Notes: generated by a model from the sequence alone, not told the origin. A stretch of DNA of 64,000 bases from Streptomyces sp. Root1304 (GCF_001426405.1 NZ_LMEP01000012.1:15948-79947), one strand, 5' to 3'; shown: positions 37,493 through 46,776, counted from the stretch's first letter. Program-made: numbers and translations.

Positions 37493-38596
37493 GTGGCAGT
37501 CGTCGATGTATCCGAAGAGCTGAAGTCCCTCTCCTCGACCATGGGGTCGATCGAGGCCGTCCTGGACCTCGAGAAGCTGAGGGCCGACATCGCCGTGCTC
37601 GAAGAGCAGGCCGCGGCCCCGTCCCTGTGGGACGACCCGGAGGCGGCGCAGAAGATCACGAGCAAGCTTTCGCACCTCCAGGCCGAGGTCCGCAAGGCCG
37701 AGACCCTGCGCGGCCGCATCGACGACCTCGCGGTGCTCTTCGAGCTCGCGGAGGAGATGGACGACCCGGACACCCTCGCCGAGGCCGAGACGGAGCTCGT
37801 CTCCGTCCGCAAGGCCCTCGACGAGATGGAGGTCCGTACCCTCCTCTCCGGCGAGTACGACGAGCGCGAGGCCCTGGTCAACATCCGGGCCGAGGCCGGC
37901 GGCGTCGACGCCTCCGACTTCGCCGAGCGGCTCCAGCGCATGTACCTGCGCTGGGCGGAGCGCCACGGCTACTCGACCGAGATCTACGAGACCTCGTACG
38001 CGGAGGAGGCGGGCATCAAGTCCACCACCTTCGTCGTGAAGGCCCCGTACGCCTACGGCACGCTCTCCGTCGAGCAGGGCACCCACCGCCTGGTCCGCAT
38101 CTCGCCCTTCGACAACCAGGGGCGTCGCCAGACCTCCTTCGCCGGCGTCGAGATCCTGCCGGTCGTCGAGTCCTCCGACCACGTCGAGATCGACGAGTCC
38201 GAGCTGCGCGTCGACGTCTACCGCGCGTCGGGCCCCGGCGGTCAGGGCGTCAACACCACCGACTCGGCCGTGCGCATCACGCACCTCCCGACCGGCATCG
38301 TCGTCTCCTGCCAGAACGAGCGCTCGCAGATCCAGAACAAGGCGAGCGCCATGAACGTCCTCCAGGCCAAGCTCCTGGAGCGCCAGCGCCAGGAGGAGCG
38401 GGCCAGGATGGACGCCCTCAAGGACAGCGGCAGCTCCTGGGGCAACCAGATGCGCTCGTACGTCCTCCACCCGTACCAGATGGTCAAGGACCTCCGTACG
38501 GAGTTCGAGGTCGGCAACCCGCAGGCCGTCCTGGACGGCGAGATCGACGGCTTCCTGGAGGCCGGCATCCGCTGGCGCAAGCAGCAGGACAAGTAG
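37493..38596 (+). CDS. prfB: Peptide chain release factor 2
   Basis: 367 residues from the GTG at 37493. The stop-codon-recognition motif S-P-F (204-206) identifies RF2, which reads UGA and UAA, and the catalytic G-G-Q (249-251) lies in S-G-P-G-G-Q-G-V-N. The reading frame is continuous: there is no in-frame UGA near codon 25, so the programmed +1 frameshift of E. coli prfB is absent. That is common in actinobacteria. It follows pkaB with a separate start region. Confidence 0.97.
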   Translation: MAVVDVSEELKSLSSTMGSIEAVLDLEKLRADIAVLEEQAAAPSLWDDPEAAQKITSKLSHLQAEVRKAETLRGRIDDLAVLFELAEEMDDPDTLAEAETELVSVRKALDEMEVRTLLSGEYDEREALVNIRAEAGGVDASDFAERLQRMYLRWAERHGYSTEIYETSYAEEAGIKSTTFVVKAPYAYGTLSVEQGTHRLVRISPFDNQGRRQTSFAGVEILPVVESSDHVEIDESELRVDVYRASGPGGQGVNTTDSAVRITHLPTGIVVSCQNERSQIQNKASAMNVLQAKLLERQRQEERARMDALKDSGSSWGNQMRSYVLHPYQMVKDLRTEFEVGNPQAVLDGEIDGFLEAGIRWRKQQDK

Positions 38597-38613
38597 TCCC
38601 ACGGTCGTTCCGT

Positions 38614-38645
38614 CCGGGCCCCGCACCTCTCGGTGCGGGGCCCGG
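38614..38645 (+). terminator. Terminator after prfB
   Basis: A 14-bp perfect stem (CCGGGCCCCGCACC with complement at 38632-38645) with a TCTC loop, 17 bases after the prfB stop. Confidence 0.85.
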
Positions 38646-38977
38646 CGGCGTTCGGCCGGGTCGCGCGGATTCGCTGACGCAAGCGGATTCGGGGTGGTCG
38701 GGGCGCTTTGTCGACAAGGGAACTGCTGTGGTGGGGCCCGGAGTTCTGGGTTTACGTCACAGTTGCATCGTCGTATGTGGGGTACTCCGTGATCTTTCGG
38801 GCATCGCACGCGCAACGACCTTGACGCTGCATCGGAAACTCGGAAGGGTGGCGTACTGGCATGCGCATTTCTGGGGCGCGTGCGAACGGGGGCCGGCCCA
38901 GTACCGCGGGTGCCGCTCCTGTCGCGTGCCCCGAGCGCTGCCCCATGACGAGATGAGCTACTGGGGGTAGCAGCCAG
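38646..38977 (+). promoter_or_regulatory. Gene-free upstream region of the sortase-type surface protein gene
   Basis: The stretch 38646-38977 holds no convincing gene. It contains the palindrome TTGTCGACAA at about 38708-38717 and a lower-G+C patch around 38750-38830 where the promoter should lie. A ribosome site G-G-G-G-G-T-A-G precedes the start at 38978. Confidence 0.35.
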
Positions 38978-39691
38978 ATGACCAAGCAGATGCGAGTCCG
39001 GATCGCGCGCATCGCCGCCGGTGCGGTGATCGCCGCCGGTGCGTCGCTCACCGCGGCGGGTGCGGCGCAGGCCGTGGGCGCCTTCGGCGACGAGCTTCCC
39101 AGCCCGAGTGACACCTGCATGCCCGGTGGCACCGGCTGCGAGACGACGCCGCCGCCCACCACCGAGCCTCCGACCACGGAGCCCACGACGGAGCCGCCCA
39201 CCACGGAGCCGACGACGGAGCCCCCGACCACGGAGCCCACCACCGAGCCTCCGACCACGGAGCCCACGACGGAGCCGCCCACCACGGAGCCGACGACGGA
39301 GCCTCCCACCACGGAGCCCACCACCGAGCCGACCACGGAGCCGACGAAGGAGCCCACCAAGGGCCCCAAGCCGACCGCGACGACCGGCCCCGGCCAGACG
39401 GACTCGCCCGTCACCCCGGACGAGGACGGCGGCAACACCGACGCCGGTGACCCCGGCACCTGCACCGTCGACCTCGACGGCGCCGAGTGCGTCGACACCG
39501 GCAACAGCAACACCGACACCGACAACGCCGGCTCCCAGCCGGTGCAGCAGGGCACGGCCAAGGAGGAGCTCGCCGAGACCGGCGCCGCCGAGACCTCGTT
39601 CCTGCTCATCGGCGCCGCGACCATGATCGCCGGCGGCATCGGCTTCCGCATGCTCCCGCGTCTCGTCGCCGGTGGCCGTACCGCCGCCTGA
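38978..39691 (+). CDS. Sortase-E-type (LAETG) cell-wall surface protein with PTTEP repeats
   Basis: 237 residues. A signal peptide (about 1-32, ending A-Q-A) precedes a short mature start and a region of about 75 residues of repeated P-T-T-E-P-T-T-E-P (55-125). The C-terminal sorting signal is L-A-E-T-G (198-202), then a hydrophobic stretch F-L-L-I-G-A-A-T-M-I-A-G-G-I-G-F and a positively charged tail. Streptomyces sortase E enzymes prefer LAxTG motifs. Two Cys pairs in the mature part could form disulphides. The repeat is a probable stalk through the peptidoglycan. Its ligand is unknown. Confidence 0.85.
   Translation: MTKQMRVRIARIAAGAVIAAGASLTAAGAAQAVGAFGDELPSPSDTCMPGGTGCETTPPPTTEPPTTEPTTEPPTTEPTTEPPTTEPTTEPPTTEPTTEPPTTEPTTEPPTTEPTTEPTTEPTKEPTKGPKPTATTGPGQTDSPVTPDEDGGNTDAGDPGTCTVDLDGAECVDTGNSNTDTDNAGSQPVQQGTAKEELAETGAAETSFLLIGAATMIAGGIGFRMLPRLVAGGRTAA
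39150..39362 (+). repeat. Tandem PTTEP-coding repeats
   Basis: The DNA here repeats near-identical 33-36-base units built from CCGACCACGGAGCCCAC and CACCACGGAGCC words, giving the Pro-Thr-Thr-Glu stalk of the surface protein. Such arrays often change copy number by slippage. Confidence 0.8.
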
Positions 39692-39740
39692 ACGAACCGC
39701 GTGAGCGCATGACGTACGGCACCTGACGTACGGGCGCACG

Positions 39741-39774
39741 ACGAAGGGCCGGGGACTCCTCCCCGGCCCTTCGT
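39741..39774. terminator. Bidirectional terminator after the surface-protein gene
   Basis: A 14-bp perfect stem (ACGAAGGGCCGGGG with complement at 39761-39774) and a 6-base loop, between the surface-protein gene and the convergent small zinc-ribbon gene. Confidence 0.85.
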
Positions 39775-39844
39775 CATGTCTCTCCGGCTCGTGCGGGCCC
39801 GCGCGCCGGGCCGCACTGTCCCGCCGGACCGCACCGCGGTCCCG

Positions 39845-40027
39845 CTAGACCGTGCGGACCGCCGCGAGCAGGGCGAGGGCGGCCAGCAGGGCGATCGCGA
39901 GCGTCAGCAGCATCGCGGGCGACGGACCCTGGGGGGTCAGACGCTCCCGGTTCGCGCGGCAGACGGGGCAGCGGCCCTCGGCGACCGGGGCCGCGCAGTT
40001 GGCGCACACCAGTCGGTCGTAGGTCAT
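39845..40027 (-). CDS. Small zinc-ribbon, single-helix membrane protein
   Basis: 60 residues. The N-terminal part has C-A-N-C and C-P-V-C pairs (C8-C11 and C20-C23), the layout of a zinc ribbon. It ends in a ~22-residue membrane helix (A-M-L-L-T-L-A-I-A-L-L-A-A-L-A-L-L). An ATG at 40027 has an AGGAGGAGAG ribosome site upstream. Small tail-anchored zinc proteins of this type are conserved in streptomycetes next to ftsEX, and the function is unknown. G+C and codon use match neighbours, so it looks real. Confidence 0.7.
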   Translation of the reverse strand: MTYDRLVCANCAAPVAEGRCPVCRANRERLTPQGPSPAMLLTLAIALLAALALLAAVRTV

Positions 40028-40221
40028 GCGCTCTCCTCCTCACCGCACTGGACTACACACCGGGACAACGCCCGGAGCGGCCCGGACGTTCCCCCTACCA
40101 CTCTGCCAGCTCGGGGGCGTTTCGGCGCGCCTCGCCGGAACGCCCCGGTTCCACCCCCGAGGGCGAAAAGGATAAACGGCGCAAGCCAGGACCGCGACTG
40201 CGCAGGCCTTCCCCGTTCGCG

Positions 40222-40227
40222 TAAGGT
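40222..40227 (+). promoter_or_regulatory. Candidate -10 element for ftsEX
   Basis: TAAGGT at 40222-40227 in otherwise G/C-rich sequence, 37 bases before the ftsE GTG. No convincing -35 or Shine-Dalgarno is visible, so the message leader would be short. Low confidence. Confidence 0.3.
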
Positions 40228-40263
40228 CACGCACACCTACTCCCGGCCGACCGTGGTGCATCC

Positions 40264-40953
40264 GTGATCCGATTCGACAACGTCTCCAAGTCCTATCCGA
40301 AGCAGAGCCGCCCCGCCCTCCGGGATGTCTCCCTGGAGATCGAGAAGGGGGAGTTCGTCTTCCTCGTCGGTTCCTCCGGCTCCGGAAAGTCGACTTTCCT
40401 GCGACTGCTCCTGCGTGAGGAGCGTGCCAGCCAGGGCCAGGTGCACGTCCTCGGCAAGGACCTGGCCCGGCTCTCCAACTGGAAGGTGCCGCAGATGCGG
40501 CGTCAGCTGGGCACCGTCTTCCAGGACTTCCGCCTGCTGCCCAACAAGACCGTCGCGGAGAACGTGGCCTTCGCCCAGGAAGTCATCGGCAAGCCGCGCG
40601 GCGAGATCCGCAAGGCCGTTCCGCAGGTGCTCGACCTGGTGGGCCTCGGCGGCAAGGAGGACCGGATGCCCGGCGAGCTGTCCGGCGGTGAGCAGCAGCG
40701 CGTGGCCATCGCCCGCGCCTTCGTCAACCGCCCGATGCTGCTGATCGCCGACGAGCCCACCGGCAACCTCGACCCGCAGACCTCCGTCGGCATCATGAAG
40801 CTGCTCGACCGCATCAACAGGACAGGGACCACCGTCGTCATGGCGACCCACGACCAGAACATCGTCGACCAGATGCGCAAGCGCGTCATCGAGCTGGAGA
40901 AGGGCCGCCTCGTCCGAGACCAGGCGCGCGGCGTCTACGGATACCAGCACTGA
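40264..40953 (+). CDS. ftsE: Cell-division ABC ATPase FtsE
   Basis: 229 residues from the GTG at 40264. Walker [11 protein letters not shown], signature L-S-G-G-E-Q-Q-R, Walker [13 protein letters not shown] and the H-loop T-H-D are all clear. FtsE opens [10 protein letters not shown] as in other actinobacteria. With FtsX it forms a membrane complex that controls septal peptidoglycan hydrolases. It is separated from ftsX by 23 bases. Confidence 0.96.
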   Translation: MIRFDNVSKSYPKQSRPALRDVSLEIEKGEFVFLVGSSGSGKSTFLRLLLREERASQGQVHVLGKDLARLSNWKVPQMRRQLGTVFQDFRLLPNKTVAENVAFAQEVIGKPRGEIRKAVPQVLDLVGLGGKEDRMPGELSGGEQQRVAIARAFVNRPMLLIADEPTGNLDPQTSVGIMKLLDRINRTGTTVVMATHDQNIVDQMRKRVIELEKGRLVRDQARGVYGYQH

Positions 40954-40976
40954 GCAGCTAGGGGACAGAACACACC

Positions 40977-41894
40977 ATGCGCGCTCAGTTCGTGCTCTCC
41001 GAGATCGGTGTCGGTCTCCGGCGCAATCTCACGATGACCTTCGCCGTCATCGTCTCCGTGGCCCTTTCGCTCGCCCTCTTCGGCGGCGCGCTGCTCATGC
41101 GCGAGCAGGTCAGCACGATGAAGGACTACTGGTACGACAAGGTCAACGTCTCGATCTTCCTCTGCAACAAGACCGACGCCGCCACCGCGCCCAAGTGCGC
41201 CAAGGGCGCGGTCACGGCGCAGCAGAAGGAGCAGATCGAGGCCGACCTCAAGAAGATGGACATCGTGGAGGACGTCCACCACGAGTCCGCCGACGAGGCC
41301 TTCAAGCACTACAAGGAGCAGTACAGCGACACCGCCATCGCCTCCGTCATCACGCCGGACCAGATGCAGGAGTCGTTCCGGGTCAAGCTCACCGACCCGG
41401 AGAAGTACAAGGTGGTCGCCACGGCCTTCGCGGGCCGGGACGGCGTCGAGTCGGTCCAGGACCAGCGGAACATCCTGCAGAACCTCTTCGACCTGATGAA
41501 CGGCATGAACATCGCCGCCCTCTGCGTCATGGGTCTGATGCTGGTCATCGCGCTGATGCTGATCGTCAACACCGTCCGCGTCTCGGCCTTCAGCCGCCGC
41601 CGCGAGACGGGCATCATGCGGCTCGTCGGCGCCTCCAGCTTCTACATCCAGATGCCGTTCATCATGGAGGCCGCCTTCGCCGGACTCCTCGGTGGCGGTG
41701 TCGCCTGCGTGATGCTGCTCGTCGGCCGGTACTTCCTGATCGACCACGGCATCGCCCTCGCGGAGAAGATGCAGCTGGTCAACTTCATCGGCTGGGACGC
41801 GGTCCTCGCCAAGCTGCCGCTGGTGATCGCCATCGGCCTGCTGATGCCCGCCGTGGCGGCGTTCATCGCGCTGCGCAAGTATTTGAAGGTGTGA
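40977..41894 (+). CDS. ftsX: Cell-division membrane protein FtsX
   Basis: 305 residues. One N-terminal membrane helix (about 22-44), a large extracytoplasmic domain (about 45-175) and three C-terminal helices fit the FtsX layout, and R-R-E-T-G-I-M-R-L-V-G-A-S is the conserved cytosolic loop. FtsX carries the signal from FtsE to extracellular hydrolase partners. A G-G-G-G-A ribosome site precedes the ATG. Confidence 0.95.
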   Translation: MRAQFVLSEIGVGLRRNLTMTFAVIVSVALSLALFGGALLMREQVSTMKDYWYDKVNVSIFLCNKTDAATAPKCAKGAVTAQQKEQIEADLKKMDIVEDVHHESADEAFKHYKEQYSDTAIASVITPDQMQESFRVKLTDPEKYKVVATAFAGRDGVESVQDQRNILQNLFDLMNGMNIAALCVMGLMLVIALMLIVNTVRVSAFSRRRETGIMRLVGASSFYIQMPFIMEAAFAGLLGGGVACVMLLVGRYFLIDHGIALAEKMQLVNFIGWDAVLAKLPLVIAIGLLMPAVAAFIALRKYLKV

Positions 41895-41972
41895 GAAGAC
41901 ACCACTGACGGCGGAGGGCGTCGTACGGCCAAAGTCCGTGCGGCGCCTTTCGTTTGTCCTAGAGTGGGCGCC

Positions 41973-43157
41973 ATGCCGACCGGCACCGACCTTCTCTGTC
42001 TCCGGCCCCGCGGAGTGCTCCGTGGGGCCGTTCTGACGTTGCTCTTCACCGGTGTCCTCGCCACCGCAGCCGCCACCGGGTCGCTGCCCCGGCAGGAGGC
42101 CGCGGCGAAGCAGGCCGGGGCGTCCGGGAACGCCACGGGCGGGGCGGACGGCGCGACCGTCGACGGCGCCGCGCTCAGCCGGGCCGCCGCCGCGGCCATG
42201 GCCGACGGGAAGTCGGGCAAGAAGGCCGCCGAGGAGTTCGTCAGCCGCAGCGGCGACCGCTGGGGCGCGGTGTACGACAAGAAGGAGTACGCCGAGTTCG
42301 AGCAGGCCCTCGACGGCGCCTACACGGGCGTCGGGCTCTCCGCCGGCCGGGCCGACGCGGGCCGGGTCCGGGTGACCCGGGTACGGGCCGGGAGCCCCGC
42401 CGAGCGGGCCGGGCTCCGGACCGGCGACCGGCTCGTCTCCGTCGACGGACGCCCGGTCGACGGGCTCTCCGTCTCCGAGGTCGTCTCCCTGCTCCGCGGC
42501 GGGGGCGTGGAGGGCTCGGCCGTGACCCTCCGGGTGGAGCGCGGCCGCGCCACCTGGACGCAGACGCTGCACCGGGCCCGGGTCGCGACGGAACCGGTGA
42601 CCGTGAGCCGGCTCGACGACGGGACCCTGATGATCCGGGTCGCCGCCTTCACCAAGGGCGCGGGCACGCGCGTGCGTGACGCGGTACGGGCCGCCCCGGC
42701 CGGCGCCGGCGTCCTGCTCGACCTGCGCGGCAACGCGGGCGGCCTGGTCTCGGAGGCCGCCGTGGCCGCCTCCGCCTTCCTCGACGGCGGCCTGGTGGCC
42801 ACGTACGACGTGGAGGGCGAGCAGCGGGCGGTGTACGCGGAGGGCGGCGGCGACACCGCCAGGCCCCTGGTGGCGCTGATCGACGGGGGCACGATGAGCG
42901 CGGCCGAGCTGCTCACCGGGGCCCTCCAGGACCGGGGCCGGGCGGTCACGGTCGGTTCGCGCACCTTCGGCAAGGGCTCGGTGCAGATGCCGAGCGCGCT
43001 GCCGGACGGCTCGGTGGCCGAGCTGACCGTCGGCCACTACCGGACTCCGGCCGGTCATGCCGTGGACGGGCGGGGGATCATGCCGGACCTGGCGGCGGGG
43101 GAACGGGCCGAGGATCGGGCGAGAACGGTATTGAGTGGCCTCGGAGGGGGCTCGTAG
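41973..43157 (+). CDS. S41-family C-terminal processing peptidase (CtpA-like)
   Basis: 394 residues from the ATG at 41973 (a GTG at 41964 is also in frame). A signal or anchor helix (about 14-36) is followed by a PDZ domain (about 115-180, T-G-V-G-L and S-P-A-E-R-A-G-L) and the S41 catalytic domain. The nucleophile Ser309 in G-T-M-S-A-A-E and Lys334 in T-F-G-K-G-S-V-Q are exactly 25 residues apart, the spacing of the catalytic Ser-Lys dyad in CtpA/Prc. It probably works outside the membrane on envelope proteins. It sits between ftsX and smpB, an arrangement common in actinomycetes. Confidence 0.92.
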   Translation: MPTGTDLLCLRPRGVLRGAVLTLLFTGVLATAAATGSLPRQEAAAKQAGASGNATGGADGATVDGAALSRAAAAAMADGKSGKKAAEEFVSRSGDRWGAVYDKKEYAEFEQALDGAYTGVGLSAGRADAGRVRVTRVRAGSPAERAGLRTGDRLVSVDGRPVDGLSVSEVVSLLRGGGVEGSAVTLRVERGRATWTQTLHRARVATEPVTVSRLDDGTLMIRVAAFTKGAGTRVRDAVRAAPAGAGVLLDLRGNAGGLVSEAAVAASAFLDGGLVATYDVEGEQRAVYAEGGGDTARPLVALIDGGTMSAAELLTGALQDRGRAVTVGSRTFGKGSVQMPSALPDGSVAELTVGHYRTPAGHAVDGRGIMPDLAAGERAEDRARTVLSGLGGGS

Positions 43158-43175
43158 TGCGAAAATGAGCGCACT

Positions 43176-43715
43176 ATGGCAAAGGGACTCGTGAACGTGC
43201 AGGGCAAGCCTGCGAAGAAGAACCAGGACAAGGCGCCCGAGCGCAAGCTGATCGCGCAGAACAAGAAGGCGCGCCACGACTATCACATCGTCGACACCTA
43301 CGAGTGCGGTCTGGTGCTCATGGGCACCGAGGTGAAGTCGCTGCGGATGGGCCGTGCCTCGCTGGTCGACGGCTTCGTGCAGATCGACCGCCACGAGGCG
43401 TGGCTGCACAACATCCATGTGCCCGAGTACATGCAGGGCAGCTGGACCAACCACTCGGCGAAGCGGAAGCGCAAGCTGCTGCTGCACCGCGAGGAGATCG
43501 ACAAGCTGGAGGCGAAGTCGCAGGAGACGGGTCACACGATCGTGCCCCTCGCCCTGTACTTCCTGAACGGCCGGGTCAAGGTCGAGATCGCGCTCGCCAA
43601 GGGCAAGAAGGAGTTCGACAAGCGGCAGACCCTGCGCGAGCAGCAGGACACCCGGGAGACGAACCGGGCCATCGCGGCGGCCAAGCGGAGGCAGCGGGCG
43701 GCCAAGATCGGCTAG
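43176..43715 (+). CDS. smpB: SsrA-binding protein SmpB
   Basis: 179 residues. The core (about 25-170) shows [25 protein letters not shown] and the K-G-K-K-E-F-D-K-R motif of SmpB; the final residues are a basic helix that reads the empty A site. The N-terminal 23 residues are a basic extension found in streptomycetes. SmpB carries tmRNA to stalled ribosomes, and its RNA is encoded about 120 bases downstream. Confidence 0.96.
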   Translation: MAKGLVNVQGKPAKKNQDKAPERKLIAQNKKARHDYHIVDTYECGLVLMGTEVKSLRMGRASLVDGFVQIDRHEAWLHNIHVPEYMQGSWTNHSAKRKRKLLLHREEIDKLEAKSQETGHTIVPLALYFLNGRVKVEIALAKGKKEFDKRQTLREQQDTRETNRAIAAAKRRQRAAKIG

Positions 43716-43760
43716 CGGGGCGGCCCGGGCCGCCCGGCGGCGCGGCAGCGGGTAATACGC

Positions 43761-43790
43761 TGGCGACAGCGCCCGTCGGTCACGTACGAT
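43761..43790 (+). promoter_or_regulatory. Candidate ssrA promoter
   Basis: TGGCGA at 43761-43766 and TACGAT at 43785-43790, 18 bases apart, fit a housekeeping promoter. Transcription would begin near 43797, leaving a ~39-base 5' leader to be removed from pre-tmRNA by RNase P. Confidence 0.45.
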
Positions 43791-43835
43791 GGGTCTCGCA
43801 CCTCACAGCGGGTGCGGCTTTTGAAAAAACAACAT

Positions 43836-44225
43836 GGGGATGATCGGTTTCGACAGCGGATACCGATGCAGAGGAAGCGTGTCGAGGAAGCGGCAATGAT
43901 CTCGTAAACCATATGTCGCAACCAATAATCGCCAACTCCAAGAGCGATAACTCCCGCTTCGCCCTCGCTGCCTAATTTTAGGTAACGACAAGAAGCCTCT
44001 GTGAGGAGCGTCAGCCCGGGGGTGGTCCCGACCCGGATCCTGGCGTCATTAAGGGATCTAAACCTCTCACCTCGGTCACGGGGGTGAGGGGGAAACCAAA
44101 CAGTGACTGAGCCCGTCGGAGACTTGTCCGCGTGATCTCCGGGGCTGAGAAACTCGTAGCGGACTGCACACGGAGAAGCTCTGTTTCCGTACCGTTGGAC
44201 GCGGGTTCGATTCCCGCCATCTCCA
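43836..44225 (+). ncRNA. ssrA: Transfer-messenger RNA (tmRNA)
   Basis: The 5' end GGGGATG pairs with CATCTCC at 44218-44224, and the third pair is G-U, the alanine identity element. The T loop reads GGTTCGATTCC near the 3' end. CCA is not fully encoded (genomic CCG follows the discriminator). The tag frame begins at 43931 and encodes ANSKSDNSRFALAA before TAA at 43973-43975; the ALAA end is the usual degron. Pseudoknot-like pairings around the tag frame are expected but were not modelled. The 3' boundary is the discriminator base plus post-transcriptionally added CCA. Confidence 0.95.
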
Positions 44226-44278
44226 CCGAGCGTCCGAGGGGGCCCGCCCTCCCGGACACCTCATCCCATGTGGGCCGA

Positions 44279-44310
44279 GGCCCGGCAGTCGTCACGACGA
44301 CCGCCGGGCC
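44279..44310. terminator. Terminator shared by ssrA and the convergent MFS gene
   Basis: GGCCCGGC-A-GTCGT pairs with ACGAC-C-GCCGGGCC around a CACG loop (one mismatch), followed on the + strand by TTTGTC. It overlaps the MFS stop codon, so it ends tmRNA and can also end the opposite transcript. Confidence 0.75.
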
Positions 44311-45635
44311 TTTGTCATGCCGGGGCCGCGGCCACCCACCCCGGTCACCGCGCACAGCGCCAGGGCCAGCGCCGCCGCGGCGGCCGGTACGAGGAAGCCG
44401 AAGGCGGCGAAGGGCGCGTGGTCGGCGGCCCAGCCGCCGGTCGCCGAGCCGATCGCGATGCCGCCGAGGAGCGCGGTCACGGCCAGCGTCATCCCCTCGT
44501 TGAGCTGCGAGGGCGGGGTCAGCCGCTGGACCAGGCCCATGCCCGTCACCATCGTCGGCGCCGTCGCCATGCCCGCCACCAGGAGTCCGGCGGCCAGCGC
44601 GAGCAGCGAGCCCGTGGAGGCGCCGAGCAGCGGCACGGTCATCAGGACGGCCATCGCCGCCAGGCACGTGCGGAGGCGGGCGGTGCGGCGCGCGCGGCCG
44701 TAGAGCAGGCCCGCCGCGCCGGAGCCGGCGGCCTGGAGGGCGAGCACCGGGCCGGCGACGGGGCCGTCCACGAACGCGAGCGCCACCACCTCCATGGAGC
44801 CGAAGACCGCCCCGGTCGCGAGGAAGACGGTCATGAGCGGGACCATGCCGGGGACCCGCAGCGGGGAGCCGGTGGCGGCGCGCGGGGCGATCGGCGGCTC
44901 GGTGGCCCGCTGGGCGGTGAAGAGCAGGACCCCGCCGAGGAAGAGGACGGCGGCGGTGAGGGTGCCGGCCTCCGGGAAGAGCACCGAGCAGAGGAACGCG
45001 GCGATCACCGGGCCGAGCATGTAACAGAGCTCGTCGGCGGCCTGCTCGAAGGCGTTGGCGGTGTGCAGGGCGTCCGGGTCGCCGCGCAGCAGATGCGCCC
45101 AGCGGGCCCGGGACATGCCGCCGGTGTTGGGAGCGGTGGCGGTCAGCGCGGTCGTGACGAACAGCGCCCAGACCGGTGTCCGCTCGTGGACGCAGAGCAG
45201 CAGGACGAGATGGCCGAGGACCGCGTACGCGGTGGCCGGGACCGCGATCCGGGCCTGGCCGTACCGGTCGACGAGCCGGGCGATCCAGGGGGCGGTGAGC
45301 GCCCCGGCGGCCATGCCGGTGGCGGTGACCGCGCCGGCGAGGGCGTACGAGTCGTACGCCGCCGCGATCATGATCACGGCGCTGACGCCGAACATGCCCA
45401 TGGGGAGCCGGGCGATCAGATTGCCGGCGGTGAAGGCGCGGGTGCCGGGGAGGGCGAAGAGGCGGAGGTAGGGGTTGCGGGGGGTGGGGACGGGGCCGGG
45501 GGCCGGGGTGACGGCGTCGGTGAGGCGCGTCTTGGGGGTGGCCGTGGTGGTGGCGGGGGACGGGCGGTCGCTCTCGCGGTAGCGGGGGGCCAGGGCCGGG
45601 CCCGCCGGGGTCAGGGTGAGATCCGGTTGCGGCAT
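44292..45635 (-). CDS. Major facilitator superfamily transporter
   Basis: 447 residues. A ~50-residue Pro/Thr-rich cytosolic N terminus precedes about 12 membrane helices. The loop A-R-L-V-D-R-Y-G-Q-A-R is the MFS loop 2-3 motif. The style is that of drug/metabolite efflux pumps, without a clear substrate. Divergent from a LysR gene, which may control it. Confidence 0.8.
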   Translation of the reverse strand: MPQPDLTLTPAGPALAPRYRESDRPSPATTTATPKTRLTDAVTPAPGPVPTPRNPYLRLFALPGTRAFTAGNLIARLPMGMFGVSAVIMIAAAYDSYALAGAVTATGMAAGALTAPWIARLVDRYGQARIAVPATAYAVLGHLVLLLCVHERTPVWALFVTTALTATAPNTGGMSRARWAHLLRGDPDALHTANAFEQAADELCYMLGPVIAAFLCSVLFPEAGTLTAAVLFLGGVLLFTAQRATEPPIAPRAATGSPLRVPGMVPLMTVFLATGAVFGSMEVVALAFVDGPVAGPVLALQAAGSGAAGLLYGRARRTARLRTCLAAMAVLMTVPLLGASTGSLLALAAGLLVAGMATAPTMVTGMGLVQRLTPPSQLNEGMTLAVTALLGGIAIGSATGGWAADHAPFAAFGFLVPAAAAALALALCAVTGVGGRGPGMTKARRSS

Positions 45636-45718
45636 GGACCAAGATTCGGGGGAGCGGGCGCCCGGGGTCCAACACCTGTTCGGTGGTCATTCACGCGTCT
45701 GTGTTGTTAAATGCGCCG

Positions 45719-46696
45719 GTGGCCCTCCCGACCGTCCCACCCGCCCCGCGTGACCTCGACCCCCGCCTCCTGCGCGCGTTCACCGCCGTCGCCGAGGAGC
45801 TGCACTTCACCCGCGCCGCCGCCCGCCTCTACGTCGCCCAGCAGGCCCTCAGCCGCGACATCCGGCGCCTGGAGCGCGAGGTGGGCGCCGAACTGTTCGT
45901 ACGGACCACCCGGCAGGTCACCCTCACCCCCGAGGGCGAACGCCTCCTCCCGTACGCGCGACGGGTGCTGGCAGCCCACGACGAGCTGGCCGAGGCCTTC
46001 CGGGCCGCGCCCCGGCCCCTCCTCGTCGACCTCAACAGCCCCGGCCTCGCGCAGGAGGACGTTCTGTCCCGGGCCCGTGAACTCGCCCCGGACCAGGAGC
46101 TGATGGCCCGCTACGAGAGCGGACTCACCGGCGCCGTACGGGAGATCGTCGCCGGACGCCTCGACGCCTCCTTCGGCCGCTACGGAGGGCTCGACGCGGG
46201 ACTGCGGGCGCGGCTCGACGCACAGTTCGTGCGGTACGAGCGGATGGCCGTGATCCTGCCCGAGGACCACCCGCTCGCCCGGCTGCCCGAGGTGCCGCTC
46301 GCCGCCCTCGCCGGGGAACGGATCTACGCGGGCGCCGGGAACGAGCGCACGCCCGAGTGGACCGACCTCGCCGCCCGGCTCTTCGCCGGACGCGGCATCG
46401 AGGTCGCCCCGCCCGCGCCGCTCGCGGTCGGCAAGGAGGAGTTCCGCCGCATCATGGCCAAGCACCGCCACCCGGTGCTCGCAGCCGTCGACTTCCCGCC
46501 CATGCCGAACTGTGTGCTGCGCCCGCTCGTCGACCCCGTACCGCTGTCACCGGTGAGCCTGGTGTGGCGCAAGGGGCTGCGCCACCCCGGTCTGGACGCG
46601 CTGCGGGCCGCCGCCGCGGAGATCGGCGCGGCGGAGGGCTGGCTGGAACGCCCGCCGGGCTCCTGGCTCCCGGAGGGCGAGCCGGGGATCCCGTAA
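45719..46696 (+). CDS. LysR-family transcriptional regulator
   Basis: About 325 residues from the GTG at 45719; an in-frame GTG at 45683 is an alternative. The helix-turn-helix L-D-P-R-L-L-R-A-F-T-A-V-A-E-E-L-H-F-T-R-A-A-A-R-L near residues 11-35 is a typical LysR start, followed by the effector-binding domain. The divergent MFS transporter gene is the obvious target, since only 83 bases lie between the two starts. No ribosome site is visible, so translation could be leaderless. Confidence 0.82.
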   Translation: MALPTVPPAPRDLDPRLLRAFTAVAEELHFTRAAARLYVAQQALSRDIRRLEREVGAELFVRTTRQVTLTPEGERLLPYARRVLAAHDELAEAFRAAPRPLLVDLNSPGLAQEDVLSRARELAPDQELMARYESGLTGAVREIVAGRLDASFGRYGGLDAGLRARLDAQFVRYERMAVILPEDHPLARLPEVPLAALAGERIYAGAGNERTPEWTDLAARLFAGRGIEVAPPAPLAVGKEEFRRIMAKHRHPVLAAVDFPPMPNCVLRPLVDPVPLSPVSLVWRKGLRHPGLDALRAAAAEIGAAEGWLERPPGSWLPEGEPGIP

Positions 46697-46776
46697 CGGG
46701 GGAGTGGGCCCCTCGCCGCCGCCGAGCCCCGCTCACAGGCCCCCCGCGCCCCGGGTGAGAGCAAGGTTCCGCCGCC

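Noticed and set aside
37493..37700. Programmed frameshift in prfB
   Set aside because: The reading frame is continuous from the GTG, with no in-frame UGA near codon 25 and no CTTTGAC-like slippery site.
39150..39362. Regular repeats that could be a CRISPR array
   Set aside because: The units are contiguous without unique spacers and encode a Pro-Thr-Glu stalk in frame.
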